From G963667675 sp965249215 (GTDB lineage Bacteria; Chloroflexota; Dehalococcoidia; Lucifugimonadales; UBA3495): a stretch of DNA of 64,000 bases. The notes under the pieces are model-generated. The model was given only the letters and a program-made list of their open reading frames with translations, was not told the DNA's origin and ran no database searches. Within the stretch, counting starts at the first letter, position 1, and the number at the start of each line of letters is the position of its first letter. The DNA lies in NCBI GenBank assembly GCA_965249215.1, contig CBDFLN010000001.1:248001-312000 (forward strand). Reading direction: 5' to 3'. The translations under genes were made by a program, and so were the position numbers. Positions 8,317 through 17,170 of this stretch are shown piece by piece.

Positions 8317-10034
8317 TGACCACCCAGGTCTACTACCGCAAATGGCGGCCGAGCAGCTTTGCCGAATTGGTGGGGCAGGAACACGTCGCCACTACGCTGC
8401 GGCAGTCCGTCAAGCAAGGCCGGATATCCCATTCCTACCTCTTCTGCGGGCCCCGAGGGTCCGGTAAGACTACCACCGCCCGCATCATCGCCAAGGCGGC
8501 AAACTGCCTCGACCTGCAGGACGGCGACCCCTGCAACCAGTGCGTTATTTGCCAGACAGTCAACGACGGCCGCTTCATGGACATCATCGAGCTGGACGCC
8601 GCCAGCAACCGGGGCATCGATGAAATTAGGGACATCCGGGAGAAAGTCAACTTTTCCCCGGCCCAGGGCAGCCGCAAGGTGTATATCATCGATGAGGCCC
8701 ACATGCTCACCGACGCGGCGGCCAACGCCTTTTTGAAGACCCTGGAAGAGCCCCCCGGCCACGTTATCTTCGTTCTTTGCACCACCGAGGCCCACAAGAT
8801 TATCCCGACCATCGTGTCCCGCTGCCAGCGATTCGACTTTCGCCGGATTCCCTCGGACCTCATCTACCAGCGGTTAAAGGAGATGGTCGACGCCGAGGGG
8901 GCTGTGGTGGAAGACGGCGCGTTGCGCCTGGTGGCCCGGACTGCCGCCGGAAGCCTCCGGGACGCCCAGAACCTGTTGGAACAGCTGGTGCTGTCATCCA
9001 CCGACGGGGTCGGCCTCAGCCAGGTGGAGGACCTGCTGGGTCTGGGCCGGGGAGAGCGGTGGCTGGACCTGGCCAGGCACCTGCTGATGGGCAACACCTC
9101 GGCCTCGTTGGAGGCAATCAACCAGGCCGCCTGGGACGGGACAGACCTGCGGCAATTGCACCGGCAGACCCAGGAACTCCTGAGGGCCGTCTTACACCTG
9201 CAGTGGAACGCCGGACAGTCGTTGGACCTTCCCGACCACGTCATCCAGCAACTGGGGGAACTGGTCGGCAGGCTGCCGCCCTGGAGGATCGTGAAGGCGT
9301 TGAAGACCTGGGGAGAGGTGAACATGCGCTACGACGCGCCGTCCACCTTGCCCCTGGAACTGGCCGCGGTGGAGATATGCACAGCCCAGGCAGACCCCTC
9401 CGCGGATACGGCCCCGCCAAGCGCGGCCGCGGCAGCGGCACCAGGCCGTGCTCCAACGACCGGGTCCCAGCCTGCTCCCCGCACCGCCCCGCAGAGTCCA
9501 GGGGCCAAAGCGGCTGCGGGGCCCAAAACGGCCGGCGATGCTCCACCGGCCCAGCGCCCGCCTGCTGCCCCGACTCCGGCAGCAACTCCCGCTCCCGCCT
9601 CCGGTCCGCCGCCCCGCGATGCAACGCCTGCCGTCGCTTCCGGGTCTTCCGGGGCAGGACCCAGCGGCCTGGCCGAGTCCTGGACCGCCGCCGTGCGCGC
9701 TTTGGCCCGCCAACGGGGCAAAAAGTATTTCCTGGGGGCGTTGCTCAAGGACTGCAGGCCCGACGCAGTCTACCTGGATGGTGACACCTTGTGTCTCCCT
9801 TTCGCCCATCGGACCCATCTGGAACGCATGCAAGAGGAAATGGACGACCCCAAAGGGCGCAAGCTGGTAGCCGACGTGATTCAGCAGTGCTTTGACAAAG
9901 GCTATGAATTCAAGCTTACGTTGGTCGAAGACAACGGCAACGGCGGCTCCTCCCAGGCATCTGCCCAAAACAGCCCTCTCGTCCGCACCGCCATGGGGAT
10001 GGGCGCCAGGATTTTGAAGGAGGTCACGGAATGA
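8316..10034 (+). CDS. dnaX: DNA polymerase III subunit gamma/tau
   Basis: Clamp-loader ATPase, 572 aa. The N-terminal AAA+ domain shows YRKWRPSSFAELVGQ, Walker A GPRGSGKTTT (residues 45-54), a four-Cys zinc site (Cys 64, 73, 76, 79), Walker B IIDEAHM and the sensor/arginine-finger region VSRCQRFDF. A Pro/Ala-rich linker (about residues 350-450) leads to a C-terminal tau-like domain with KKYFLGALLKDCRPDAVYL. Start ATG at 8316 overlaps the ybeY stop (TGATG). The stop overlaps the next ATG as ATGA, so ybeY, dnaX and ybaB form a tightly coupled operon. No convincing slippery site for a shorter gamma form was seen. Confidence 0.95.
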   Translation: MTTQVYYRKWRPSSFAELVGQEHVATTLRQSVKQGRISHSYLFCGPRGSGKTTTARIIAKAANCLDLQDGDPCNQCVICQTVNDGRFMDIIELDAASNRGIDEIRDIREKVNFSPAQGSRKVYIIDEAHMLTDAAANAFLKTLEEPPGHVIFVLCTTEAHKIIPTIVSRCQRFDFRRIPSDLIYQRLKEMVDAEGAVVEDGALRLVARTAAGSLRDAQNLLEQLVLSSTDGVGLSQVEDLLGLGRGERWLDLARHLLMGNTSASLEAINQAAWDGTDLRQLHRQTQELLRAVLHLQWNAGQSLDLPDHVIQQLGELVGRLPPWRIVKALKTWGEVNMRYDAPSTLPLELAAVEICTAQADPSADTAPPSAAAAAAPGRAPTTGSQPAPRTAPQSPGAKAAAGPKTAGDAPPAQRPPAAPTPAATPAPASGPPPRDATPAVASGSSGAGPSGLAESWTAAVRALARQRGKKYFLGALLKDCRPDAVYLDGDTLCLPFAHRTHLERMQEEMDDPKGRKLVADVIQQCFDKGYEFKLTLVEDNGNGGSSQASAQNSPLVRTAMGMGARILKEVTE

Positions 10035-10330
10035 ACCGCAACATGATGCGGCAGGCCCAACGCCAGTTGGCCCAACTCCAGAAAATCCAGGAGGAACTGG
10101 AAAGCCTGACTGTCGAGGGCAGCGCCGGCGGCGGCGCGGTCAAGGTGACCATGTCCGGCAAGCAGGTCATAGACTCGGTGACCATAGAGCCCGAGGCGGC
10201 CGAGGACGTCGAGTTGCTTCAAGACCTGGTGGCTGCCGCAGTGAACGACGCACTGTCCAGGGCCCAGGAGTTGGCGTCCCAGAAAATGGGGCCATTGACC
10301 GGCGGTATGAAGATTCCAGGGTTTTCGTGA
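10031..10330 (+). CDS. ybaB: YbaB/EbfC family nucleoid-associated protein
   Basis: A 99-aa DNA-binding protein of the YbaB/EbfC family. The N-terminal half is a helical coil (MRQAQRQLAQLQKIQEELES), followed by the conserved VEGSAGGGAVKVTMSGKQ and VIDSVTIEPEA, and ends in the typical glycine-containing tail GPLTGGMKIPGF. It lies between dnaX and recR, the family's usual position in many bacteria, and its ATG overlaps the dnaX stop. It forms dimers that bind DNA with little sequence specificity; a regulatory role is suspected in the family but not defined. Confidence 0.93.
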   Translation: MNRNMMRQAQRQLAQLQKIQEELESLTVEGSAGGGAVKVTMSGKQVIDSVTIEPEAAEDVELLQDLVAAAVNDALSRAQELASQKMGPLTGGMKIPGFS

Positions 10331-10348
10331 TGCCCGGCAAGCTGAAGC

Positions 10349-10963
10349 ATGACTAGCGACCAAATACCATCAGCCGCTCCGTCGCTGGCTCGGCTCATCC
10401 AAGAGTTGAGCAAGCTCCCCGGCATCGGCCCGAAAAGCGCTCAGCGCCTCGCCTATTTCATCATCCGGCTGCCCCAGGATGAGGCCTTTGCCCTGGCCGA
10501 CGCCGTGAGCGGGGTCAAGCGGAATATCGTCTTCTGCCAGGAATGTCAGAACCTGGCCGATGCCTCTCCGTGCTCCTTATGCGCCGATCATCGCCGCAAC
10601 CGGCAGGTGCTGTGCGTGGTGGAAGAACCCCTGGACGTGTTGGCGCTGGAACGGGCCCGGTGCTACCGCGGGTTGTATCACGTGCTGCACGGCGTTATTT
10701 CACCCATCAACGGCATTGGGCCCGAACAGCTCAAGCTCAAGGAACTGCTCACGCGGCTGGCCGACGAAGAGATCACCGAGTTGGTCATAGCTACCAACGC
10801 GACACTGGAGGGCGAGGCCACCGCCATGTACATCAACCGCCATCTGCCGCGCCCAGGAATCAAGGTCTCCCACCTGGCCCGGGGCCTTCCCGTAGGAGGC
10901 TCGTTGGAATACACCGATGAGGTGACTCTGAGCCGCGCTTTCCAGGGTCGGCAAGAGCTATAG
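10349..10963 (+). CDS. recR: Recombination mediator protein RecR
   Basis: A 204-aa ring-forming protein that, with RecO and RecF, loads RecA onto gapped DNA covered by SSB. Domains in order: helix-hairpin-helix ELSKLPGIGPKSAQRLAYF, a Cys4 zinc finger (CQECQNLADASPCSLC), and a Toprim domain beginning VLCVVEEPLDVLALE and including HGVISPINGIGP. Length is normal for the family. It follows ybaB by 18 bases and sits 155 bases before recO. recF is elsewhere in this window (39942), so all three RecFOR genes are present within 32 kb. No strong ribosome-binding site precedes the ATG. Confidence 0.95.
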   Translation: MTSDQIPSAAPSLARLIQELSKLPGIGPKSAQRLAYFIIRLPQDEAFALADAVSGVKRNIVFCQECQNLADASPCSLCADHRRNRQVLCVVEEPLDVLALERARCYRGLYHVLHGVISPINGIGPEQLKLKELLTRLADEEITELVIATNATLEGEATAMYINRHLPRPGIKVSHLARGLPVGGSLEYTDEVTLSRAFQGRQEL

Positions 10964-11118
10964 TATGTCTGAACCAGGCGGGCCGAGTCCCGCAGCGGCA
11001 ACGCCGTCGGACCATATCCAGGCCGAGCTCCGCCAGGCCTGCCTGAAGCCCGCGGCAGCATGCGGAATAAACTCCGGAACTTGACCCGCCGGCAAGCCGT
11101 CCAAAGGCATGATCCAAC

Positions 11119-11898
11119 ATGGCCCCTCCGCGCACATACCGTTGTGAAGCCTTAACGCTCAAGACGGCCCCGTTGGCCGAAGCCGACCTATTGGTGACTT
11201 TGTTCACCAGGGAACGCGGCAAGCTGCGGGCCGTGGCCCGAGGCGCCCGACGGGTTTCCAGTAAACTCATTGGCCACCTGGAACCGCTGACCCAGGTGCG
11301 GCTTTCCATGGCCCAGGGCCGCAACCTGGACTATGTCAACCAGGCCCAGGTAATCGACGGCTTCTCTGACTTAAAGCAAGACCTTGATGCTACTACCAAG
11401 GGGTTTTATGTTGCGGAGTTGGTGGATGGGTTCGGCTCTGAGGCCAGCCCCAATCCGCCGCTTTACCAAGTGGCCGAAGACGTGCTGAAGTCCATCGGGC
11501 TGAACCCCAACTCGGACTGGCCCCTGCGCTTTTTTGAGATGCAACTCCTTAATCTGTCCGGGTTGATGCCCGAGTTGTACCGGTGCGTGGAATGCCGGAC
11601 GACTCTGTCGCCCGACAAACATCGGTTCAGCCCGGCGTTGGGCGGCGCAATCTGCACCGATTGCCGTCCGGCCGCGGCCCAGGTAATGCCCTTGTCTCTA
11701 CGGTGTCTCAAGGTCCTGCGCCTGCTTCGCCGAGGCCCGCTGTCCCAGGTCATTGGGTTGAAAGCAGACCACGCCTTGGCCTATGAGTTAAAATCGGTGC
11801 TCGGCGCTACCGTCGGATACTGGTTGGACAAGGAAATTCGCTCCACGTCGTTCTTGGACCAGCTGAACCGTGAGTCAACGTCCGGGGTGTATACTTAG
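11119..11898 (+). CDS. recO: DNA repair protein RecO
   Basis: A 259-aa protein of the RecFOR gap-repair pathway. The N-terminal OB fold reads YRCEALTLKTAPLAEADLLVTLFT and KLRAVARGARR; the C-terminal helical part holds a zinc-binding group with CVEC (about residues 155-158) and CTDC about 20 residues on. Length and order match the family. It follows recR on the same strand after 155 bases that contain no recognisable gene. The upstream bases GGCATGATCCAAC give no strong ribosome site, so the ATG at 11119 rests mainly on homology of the N-terminus. Confidence 0.93.
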   Translation: MAPPRTYRCEALTLKTAPLAEADLLVTLFTRERGKLRAVARGARRVSSKLIGHLEPLTQVRLSMAQGRNLDYVNQAQVIDGFSDLKQDLDATTKGFYVAELVDGFGSEASPNPPLYQVAEDVLKSIGLNPNSDWPLRFFEMQLLNLSGLMPELYRCVECRTTLSPDKHRFSPALGGAICTDCRPAAAQVMPLSLRCLKVLRLLRRGPLSQVIGLKADHALAYELKSVLGATVGYWLDKEIRSTSFLDQLNRESTSGVYT

Positions 11899-12009
11899 TG
11901 GCGGTCGTTTTTACCTACGGTCAGGCGCCTTGCACCGGCTCCGCACTCCAGGCGGAGGCGCAAGGGGCAAAAGGCCGAGGCGGCCCAACTGCCAGGGAGC
12001 TTGCCGTGT

Positions 12010-13593
12010 ATGGCTACCCAGCAGGGGAAAGCATTGATTAGCAAGATACTGATAGCCAACCGGGGCGAAATCGCCTGCCGGATTATGCGCACCTGCCGCA
12101 AGATGGGCATCCAGACGGTGGCCGTCTACTCGGAGCCGGACAGCAACGCCCTCCACGTTCGGGAAGCGGACGAGGCCTACCTTTTAGGTGGGTCGACTCC
12201 TCATGACAGCTACCTGAACCAAGAAAAAATCCTGCAGGCGGCCGGGGAAACCGGCGCCGACGCTATTCATCCGGGCTACGGGTTCTTATCAGAGAATGCG
12301 TCCTTTGCCACCCGGTGCCAGAAAGCCGGCGTCCTGTTTATCGGGCCCAGGCCCGAAGTCATGGAGACCCTTGGCGACAAGCTGCAGGCTCGGAAGCTGG
12401 CCCAGAAGGCCGGCGTCCCGGTCCTGCCAGGCACCGACGACGCCGTGGACGACAGCCAAGCCTTGGAAAAGGCATGGGAACTGGGATTTCCCCTGATGGT
12501 CAAAGCTGCTGAGGGCGGTGGCGGCATCGGCATCCACATAGTCGAGTCCATGGACGAGTTGCTGCCGTTGATAGAACGCACTCGCCAGGTCGCCGACCAC
12601 GCCTTCGGCAGCGCCAAACTTTACTTCGAACGATGTCTCAAGAACGCCTCGCACATCGAAGTCCAGGTTATTGGGGACAGCCACGGGAACCTGCTCCACC
12701 TGTTCGAGCGGGACTGCTCTGTGCAGCGCCGTAACCAGAAGCTCGTCGAGGAGACCCAGGCAGAAAAACTGTCCCCGGAGGTCCGCAGTAAAGTCTGCCG
12801 GCTGGCCTTGAAATTGGGGCGGAAAATCGGCTACACCAACGCCGGCACTGTCGAGTTCCTGGTTTCCAAGGAGGGGCTGGTCTTCTTTCTTGAAATGAAC
12901 ACCAGGCTCCAGGTGGAGCACGGCGTAACCGAGTTGCTGACCGGCGTAGACCTTGTGGAGCTTCAGATAAGGGTGGCCGCCGGAGAACCACTGCCATTGA
13001 CCCAGAAAGACATCAAGCCCAAGGGCCACGCCATAGAAGTCCGCGTCTATCCTGAAGACCCGGACACCTTCCTGCCGGGCGTCGGCACGGTTACCCAGCT
13101 GAACCTGCCGTCACCCGACACCGCCAGGGTTGACAGCGCCCTTTTCGAAGGTTACCAGGTCGCCCTGGAATACGAGCCGCTGCTGGCCAAGGTCATGGCT
13201 TGGGGAGAGACTCGAGAAGAGTCGGTTAAGCGCCTGCTGCGGGCGTTGCTGGCCTTTCGCCTGGAAGGGGTCAAGTGCAACATTCCGCTGCTGCAGGACA
13301 TCTTGGCCGCCAAGGAATTTGCGGACAGCACCTACCACACCGGGTCCCTTCCTCAATGGATGGAAGAGCGGAAGCAGCGCAGCCTTCATCCCCAGGGCAG
13401 CGGTCCCGTCGCAGTCAACGGCCACAAAAAATCCGACCGGGAAATAGCTGCTGCCATAGGCGTGGCGCTGGTAATGGCAATGCAAGGCAATCAACCGCCG
13501 GGTTCCAGGTCTCCGGCAGCCAGTCCCTGGCGCGCCTATGGCCGCAGGGAACAGCTTCTGTCCCGCTCGTTGAGTAACTGGAGTTGGCGATAA
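12010..13593 (+). CDS. accC: Biotin carboxylase subunit of an acyl-CoA/pyruvate carboxylase
   Basis: Biotin carboxylase (527 aa) that carboxylates the biotin carrier using ATP and bicarbonate. It has ILIANRGEIACRIMRTCRKMG at the start, HPGYGFLSENASFA, the ATP-grasp loop KAAEGGGGIG, and EMNTRLQVEHGVTE with the catalytic region. The ATG at 12010 has GGGAG about 10 bases upstream; a TTG at 12034, nearer to the conserved KILIANRGE, is an alternative. The family normally ends near residue 450. Here a tail of about 75 residues includes a hydrophobic stretch (EIAAAIGVALVMAMQG) and SPWRAYGRREQL, resembling tails in decarboxylase or pyruvate carboxylase subunit A complexes. The carrier gene follows with overlap. 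No carboxyltransferase gene is nearby, so the acyl substrate is unknown. Confidence 0.88.
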   Translation: MATQQGKALISKILIANRGEIACRIMRTCRKMGIQTVAVYSEPDSNALHVREADEAYLLGGSTPHDSYLNQEKILQAAGETGADAIHPGYGFLSENASFATRCQKAGVLFIGPRPEVMETLGDKLQARKLAQKAGVPVLPGTDDAVDDSQALEKAWELGFPLMVKAAEGGGGIGIHIVESMDELLPLIERTRQVADHAFGSAKLYFERCLKNASHIEVQVIGDSHGNLLHLFERDCSVQRRNQKLVEETQAEKLSPEVRSKVCRLALKLGRKIGYTNAGTVEFLVSKEGLVFFLEMNTRLQVEHGVTELLTGVDLVELQIRVAAGEPLPLTQKDIKPKGHAIEVRVYPEDPDTFLPGVGTVTQLNLPSPDTARVDSALFEGYQVALEYEPLLAKVMAWGETREESVKRLLRALLAFRLEGVKCNIPLLQDILAAKEFADSTYHTGSLPQWMEERKQRSLHPQGSGPVAVNGHKKSDREIAAAIGVALVMAMQGNQPPGSRSPAASPWRAYGRREQLLSRSLSNWSWR

Positions 13594-14024
13594 CCACTGT
13601 CCGCATCAGGGTCGGCGAACGGTGGTACACGGTGGAGGTCGGCGACCTCTCCCAGTCGCCGGTGGAAGTCACGGTCGAGGGCCAGACGTTCCAGGTCGAG
13701 GTCGAAAGCCTCCCGTCTCAGTCTTCTCCCCGGCCCCGTCGCGGCCGCCCCCGTTCCGCCGACATCCCTAGCCCGCCGCCCCATAGCGCGTCGCCTCAGG
13801 TAGTCCCATCCGATAACATCTTGCGCTCCCCCATGCCCGGTCGGGTTATTTCTATACTGGTGCGGCCGGGGGAACGGGTCTCCGTCGGCGACGAGGTGTG
13901 CGTGGTGGAAGCGATGAAGATGGAGCAAAGCATCCTGGCCCCCATAGACGGCGTGGTCAAGACGATTTACGTCCAGCCAATGGACCCCGTCGGGGCCGAC
14001 GATCCCCTGATAGAACTGGAGTAA
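13584..14024 (+). CDS. Biotin carboxyl carrier protein (biotin/lipoyl-attachment domain)
   Basis: Carrier of about 146 aa with a C-terminal biotinyl domain containing EAMKMEQS; the Lys of AMKM is the expected biotinylation site. The N-terminal half (VRIRVGERWYTVEVGDL) is a small beta domain, then a Pro/Ser/Arg-rich linker (about residues 45-72) leads to the biotinyl domain (RSPMPGRVISILVRPGE). It overlaps the end of the biotin carboxylase gene by 10 bases. The start is doubtful: the TTG at 13584 lies directly after GGAG with no spacer, and the codon 6 bases after GGAG is ATA. No ATG or GTG exists before the conserved region. Translation is probably coupled to the upstream gene. Confidence 0.88.
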   Translation: MAITTVRIRVGERWYTVEVGDLSQSPVEVTVEGQTFQVEVESLPSQSSPRPRRGRPRSADIPSPPPHSASPQVVPSDNILRSPMPGRVISILVRPGERVSVGDEVCVVEAMKMEQSILAPIDGVVKTIYVQPMDPVGADDPLIELE

Positions 14025-14054
14025 CCGGCCCGCCGCAACCGCATGGGAGTGCGG

Positions 14055-14870
14055 TCAGTACAGGAGCCCCGCCTCCTCCTCGCAAAGCCGCTGTTCAGAC
14101 TCGCTGAGACGCCTGCCCAGAGCCGCCGCCGCTACGTTGGCGCTAACTCGTGAGGGATACCTGGCCCCCGGAATGGCCACCGAAACGCCGGGGTTTGACA
14201 GGACGTACTGCAACAGGTTCTCCGGGGTCAACGCCCCCTGGTAGCCTGAGGCGATTCGGGACCTGATGCTGCTCATGCGTCCCGAGCCGCCCAGCGGCCG
14301 CATCGCAATCACGCCCACGTCCCGTTCTTGCGCCATCGCAATCAGGCGTCGCGCTTCCGTGAAGAATGCTGAATATTCGACCATGACGGTGTCGAACTCC
14401 CCGCAGTTAATGGCCCGCTCCAGGACCTCCAGACTGTGAGACGAGACGCCAATGGACTTCACCAGTCCCCGTACCTTCGCAATCTGAAGCCCCTCCAAGG
14501 CGCCCGCAGGCTGCATGACCCGGTCCCATGCAGCCTGCGACGAGACGTCGTGGAGTTGGTACAGGTCGATGGCGTCGACGCCGAGCATCCGCAGGCTGCG
14601 GTCCACGTCGTACTGGCTGCCGTCCCTGGTAAGCTGGAACGTCTTGGTGGCTACGAAGACGTCCTTGGCGCCTCTGGCCCGTAACACCTCGCCGATGAGG
14701 TACTCGCTGCCCTCGTACTCCCTGGCCGTGTCGATGAAGTTAATACCCAGGTCCAAGGCCAACTGGAGCGTATCGGCTCCCTCCTCCACCTGCGGAGTGT
14801 CCATGGCCCCAAAGCCAAGTTCGGTGACCATCAACTCGGTCCGGCCCAACCTACGTTTACTGAGGGCCAT
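14055..14870 (-). CDS. Aldo/keto reductase
   Basis: A 271-aa NAD(P)H-dependent TIM-barrel reductase. It starts KRRLGRTELMVTELGFGAM and shows the four catalytic residues of the family: Asp in NFIDTAREY, Tyr in the same segment, Lys in VATKTF and His in YQLHD. It is somewhat shorter than the usual 310-330 aa because loops near the barrel end are reduced. It is on the minus strand, convergent with the biotin carrier gene (30-base gap), and precedes nothing obviously related. Substrate unknown; the AKR annotation is firm, the physiological role is not. No strong ribosome-binding site was seen before the ATG at 14870. Confidence 0.9.
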   Translation of the reverse strand: MALSKRRLGRTELMVTELGFGAMDTPQVEEGADTLQLALDLGINFIDTAREYEGSEYLIGEVLRARGAKDVFVATKTFQLTRDGSQYDVDRSLRMLGVDAIDLYQLHDVSSQAAWDRVMQPAGALEGLQIAKVRGLVKSIGVSSHSLEVLERAINCGEFDTVMVEYSAFFTEARRLIAMAQERDVGVIAMRPLGGSGRMSSIRSRIASGYQGALTPENLLQYVLSNPGVSVAIPGARYPSRVSANVAAAALGRRLSESEQRLCEEEAGLLY

Positions 14871-15002
14871 AGGCGGGCTCTTCCCTAAGGGCCGCTTGGT
14901 CGTTGGGGTAGTGTCGGGAATTACGAGGCCCTTGGCGGGACTGTGCGGCGAAAGCAGCCACTAAGGGGGAACTGATTCTGTGGAATAGGGAGGTGATTGA
15001 GG

Positions 15003-15080
15003 TGGTACCCCGGATGGGCTTCGATCCCATGATCTCCACCTTGAAAGGGTGGCGTCCTAACCAGGCTAGACGACCGGGGC
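15003..15080 (-). tRNA. tRNA-Glu (anticodon TTC), CCA encoded
   Basis: The minus strand folds as a complete cloverleaf: acceptor GCCCCGG pairs with CCGGGGT (a G-T first pair), D stem GTCT/GGAC, anticodon stem CCACC/GGTGG with loop CTTTCAA giving anticodon TTC, T stem ATGGG/CCCAT, discriminator A, then an encoded CCA. The T loop reads ATCGAAG, with A in place of the usual T at position 54, which is unusual in bacteria. It is a single gene between the aldo/keto reductase and argC. Confidence 0.93.
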
Positions 15081-15179
15081 ACAGGTGTATCTTACTACAA
15101 CCGCCCTGCCCCACGCCAGAGAACCACGCCTTCTATCCACGACGTTGGCGTTAAACACCGGCCCGGCGGCGGCCAAACT

Positions 15180-16175
15180 TCAACCGGCGGCAACAGCCTC
15201 TGCAGTGGGTAGGGCAGGTCCATCCAGGCCGGCGTCCTCGGGCAGCCCCAGCATCAAGTTGAGGTTCTGCACCGCCGTCCCGGAAGCCCCCTTCCCCAAG
15301 TTGTCGTATGCTGCGGCCAGCAAGAACCGCTGGTTGCCGGCGTCTCCGTAGACGGCCAATTCCATGTGATTGGTGCCTGCAAAGGCCGACGGGTCTATTC
15401 TCGTTGATCCGTCAGCATCGCCGTCGGCTCGAACCTGTACGAAACGCTCGTTGTCGTAGGCCTCTTGAAGTATTCCCAGGATGTCCCAGCGGTCAGCCTT
15501 CTTCGCCAGGTGCCTGGCGTTAAGCGGCACGGAAATGGCCATTCCTTGCCGGAAGCGGCCCACGCTGGGAACGAAAGAAGGCGAAGTCTCCAGCAATGCG
15601 TGAAGCCTCATTTCTTCCAGGTGTTTGTGGGTCTGCGTCAAACCGTAGACGTAGAACGGCGACGGAACGGCATCGGAGGGTTCTTCGAACTCCCTGATGA
15701 GCGACTTCCCTCCCCCGCTGTACCCGGAAACGCCCAGCACAGTTGCGATATGGTCCCTGGGTAGAAGTCCGGCGCGGACCAGCGGGGCCATAAGCGCTAT
15801 CGCTCCCGTGGGGTAGCACCCTGGGTTGGAAACCCTGTCCGCCGCCCCGATGACCTCCGGACGGCCCTCGTCGTACTCCGGCATCCCGTAGACCCATCCA
15901 TCCGCTACCCGATGGGCTGTGCTCGCATCGATGATGCGCACGTGCTTGTTCTTTACGAACGTCACAGCCTCCACCGCCGCCTCATCGGGAAGGCACAGAA
16001 TCACTACGTCCGCTTCGTTCAGCCGCTCGATGCGGGCGGGAACGTCCCGCCGCTTGTCCGCGCCGAGGGACAGCAGTTCTATGTCTTGCCGCCGGCTTAG
16101 GCGTTGAACGATTTGCAGCCCGGTGGTCCCCGAATCCCCGTCTATGTAGACCGTCGGCTTGTTGCTTTCAGGCAT
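15180..16175 (-). CDS. argC: N-acetyl-gamma-glutamyl-phosphate reductase
   Basis: Third enzyme of arginine synthesis, reducing N-acetylglutamyl phosphate to the semialdehyde with NADPH. The 331-aa protein has the short type-2 N-terminus (VYIDGDSGTTGLQI), a Rossmann region with VVILCLPDEAAV, the active-site Cys in SNPGCYPTG and the His-containing VYGLTQTHKHLEEM. GGAAGG stands 5 bases before the ATG at 16175. No other arg genes are adjacent; the gene is isolated on the minus strand between tRNA-Glu and an endonuclease III homologue. It could act in the LysW-type or classical route; the sequence alone favours classical ArgC type 2. Confidence 0.93.
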   Translation of the reverse strand: MPESNKPTVYIDGDSGTTGLQIVQRLSRRQDIELLSLGADKRRDVPARIERLNEADVVILCLPDEAAVEAVTFVKNKHVRIIDASTAHRVADGWVYGMPEYDEGRPEVIGAADRVSNPGCYPTGAIALMAPLVRAGLLPRDHIATVLGVSGYSGGGKSLIREFEEPSDAVPSPFYVYGLTQTHKHLEEMRLHALLETSPSFVPSVGRFRQGMAISVPLNARHLAKKADRWDILGILQEAYDNERFVQVRADGDADGSTRIDPSAFAGTNHMELAVYGDAGNQRFLLAAAYDNLGKGASGTAVQNLNLMLGLPEDAGLDGPALPTAEAVAAG

Positions 16176-16280
16176 GGGCGCCTTCCCAAAACGGTGTCAG
16201 ACCGTCGCTGAGTCCTTGCAGAGTGTACAACGTACTACATTTGAGTTGGCCGGACAATACGCGGGAGTCGTTGAAGAGGA

Positions 16281-17123
16281 TTATTTTCGCTGCTTGACCT
16301 GGGTCTTGCCCCCCTTCTTGACCGCGGGCCCCGCTACGCTGTGGGGCATTTTGGCCTTGGCGCGCCGCCGTCCTACAGCACCGGCGGCCTCTGCGCTGCC
16401 GCCGCCGGTCCCGTCCACAAACCGGTCCCGGGAGGGGCATCGGGAGGCGACCACGCACTCGACGCACAGGGGTCGTTGGGCCTTGCACACTTGCCGGCCG
16501 TGGGTGATGAAAGCCACGTGAAACTGAATGACCTGCTCGGGCGCCACCATAGCCTCTAGGATGTCGTGGGCCTTGTCGGCGCTCACCTTTGGGCCGATCA
16601 GCCCCAGCCGCTGGCATACCCGGTAGATATGGGTGTCGATGGCCATTGCCGGCCTGCCCAGGGAGAAGCTGAGAATGATCCCGGCAGACTTGGGGCCGAT
16701 GCCTGGGAGTTGCTTTAGCCACTCCTTTGCGTCGTCCAGCGGCATCTCCCTCAGGAAAGACAGGTCGAGGGAGCCGTTCAGCTCCAAGATTAGGTTCAAG
16801 ACCTCTTTGATGCGGGGCGCTTTTACGCGCGCCAGTCCGCCGGGACTGATGGCGTCTTCGATGTCGGCGGTGTGGCCCTCTGCCACCGCCTCCAGGCTTC
16901 CGAAGCGGTCCATCAATAGCTTGAAGGCCCGGGACGAGTTGATGTCCGAGGTGTGCTGGGACAGGATGGTGAAGACTACTTCGTGGGCCGGGTCCAAGCG
17001 GGGCTCTTCGTCGAAGGGCCCGTACTCGGCCGACAACAACTCCACGGCCCCGGCGACGTCGAACGCCTGCCCGGCGTCTTCTTTACCACGTGCGTTTTCT
17101 TTAGCAACCGAGGCTGGCGGCAC
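16281..17123 (-). CDS. nth: Endonuclease III-like DNA glycosylase (HhH-GPD, 4Fe-4S)
   Basis: Base-excision repair glycosylase/AP lyase of 280 aa. The helix-hairpin-helix LPGIGPKSAGIIL supplies the catalytic Lys, AIDTHIYR carries the catalytic Asp, and the C-terminal cluster loop has C-x6-C-x2-C-x5-C (CKAQRPLCVECVVASRC), the spacing for a [4Fe-4S] cluster. The protein starts with a GTG at 17123 (AGG 6 bases upstream) and has a non-conserved, basic 50-residue tail rich in Lys/Arg, not typical of Nth, perhaps for DNA contact. It is 47 bases from the PAC2 gene upstream on the same strand. Confidence 0.9.
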   Translation of the reverse strand: MPPASVAKENARGKEDAGQAFDVAGAVELLSAEYGPFDEEPRLDPAHEVVFTILSQHTSDINSSRAFKLLMDRFGSLEAVAEGHTADIEDAISPGGLARVKAPRIKEVLNLILELNGSLDLSFLREMPLDDAKEWLKQLPGIGPKSAGIILSFSLGRPAMAIDTHIYRVCQRLGLIGPKVSADKAHDILEAMVAPEQVIQFHVAFITHGRQVCKAQRPLCVECVVASRCPSRDRFVDGTGGGSAEAAGAVGRRRAKAKMPHSVAGPAVKKGGKTQVKQRK

Positions 17124-17170
17124 GGCTTACCTGCGGCGGTAACGAAAGACGAGGCCGGACGGACGTGGAC

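Noticed and set aside
9719..9726. Possible dnaX frameshift site in the AAAAAG of the tau region
   Set aside because: The heptamer is C AAA AAG, not A AAA AAG, it has no clear stem-loop and lies within the conserved C-terminal domain rather than after the ATPase.
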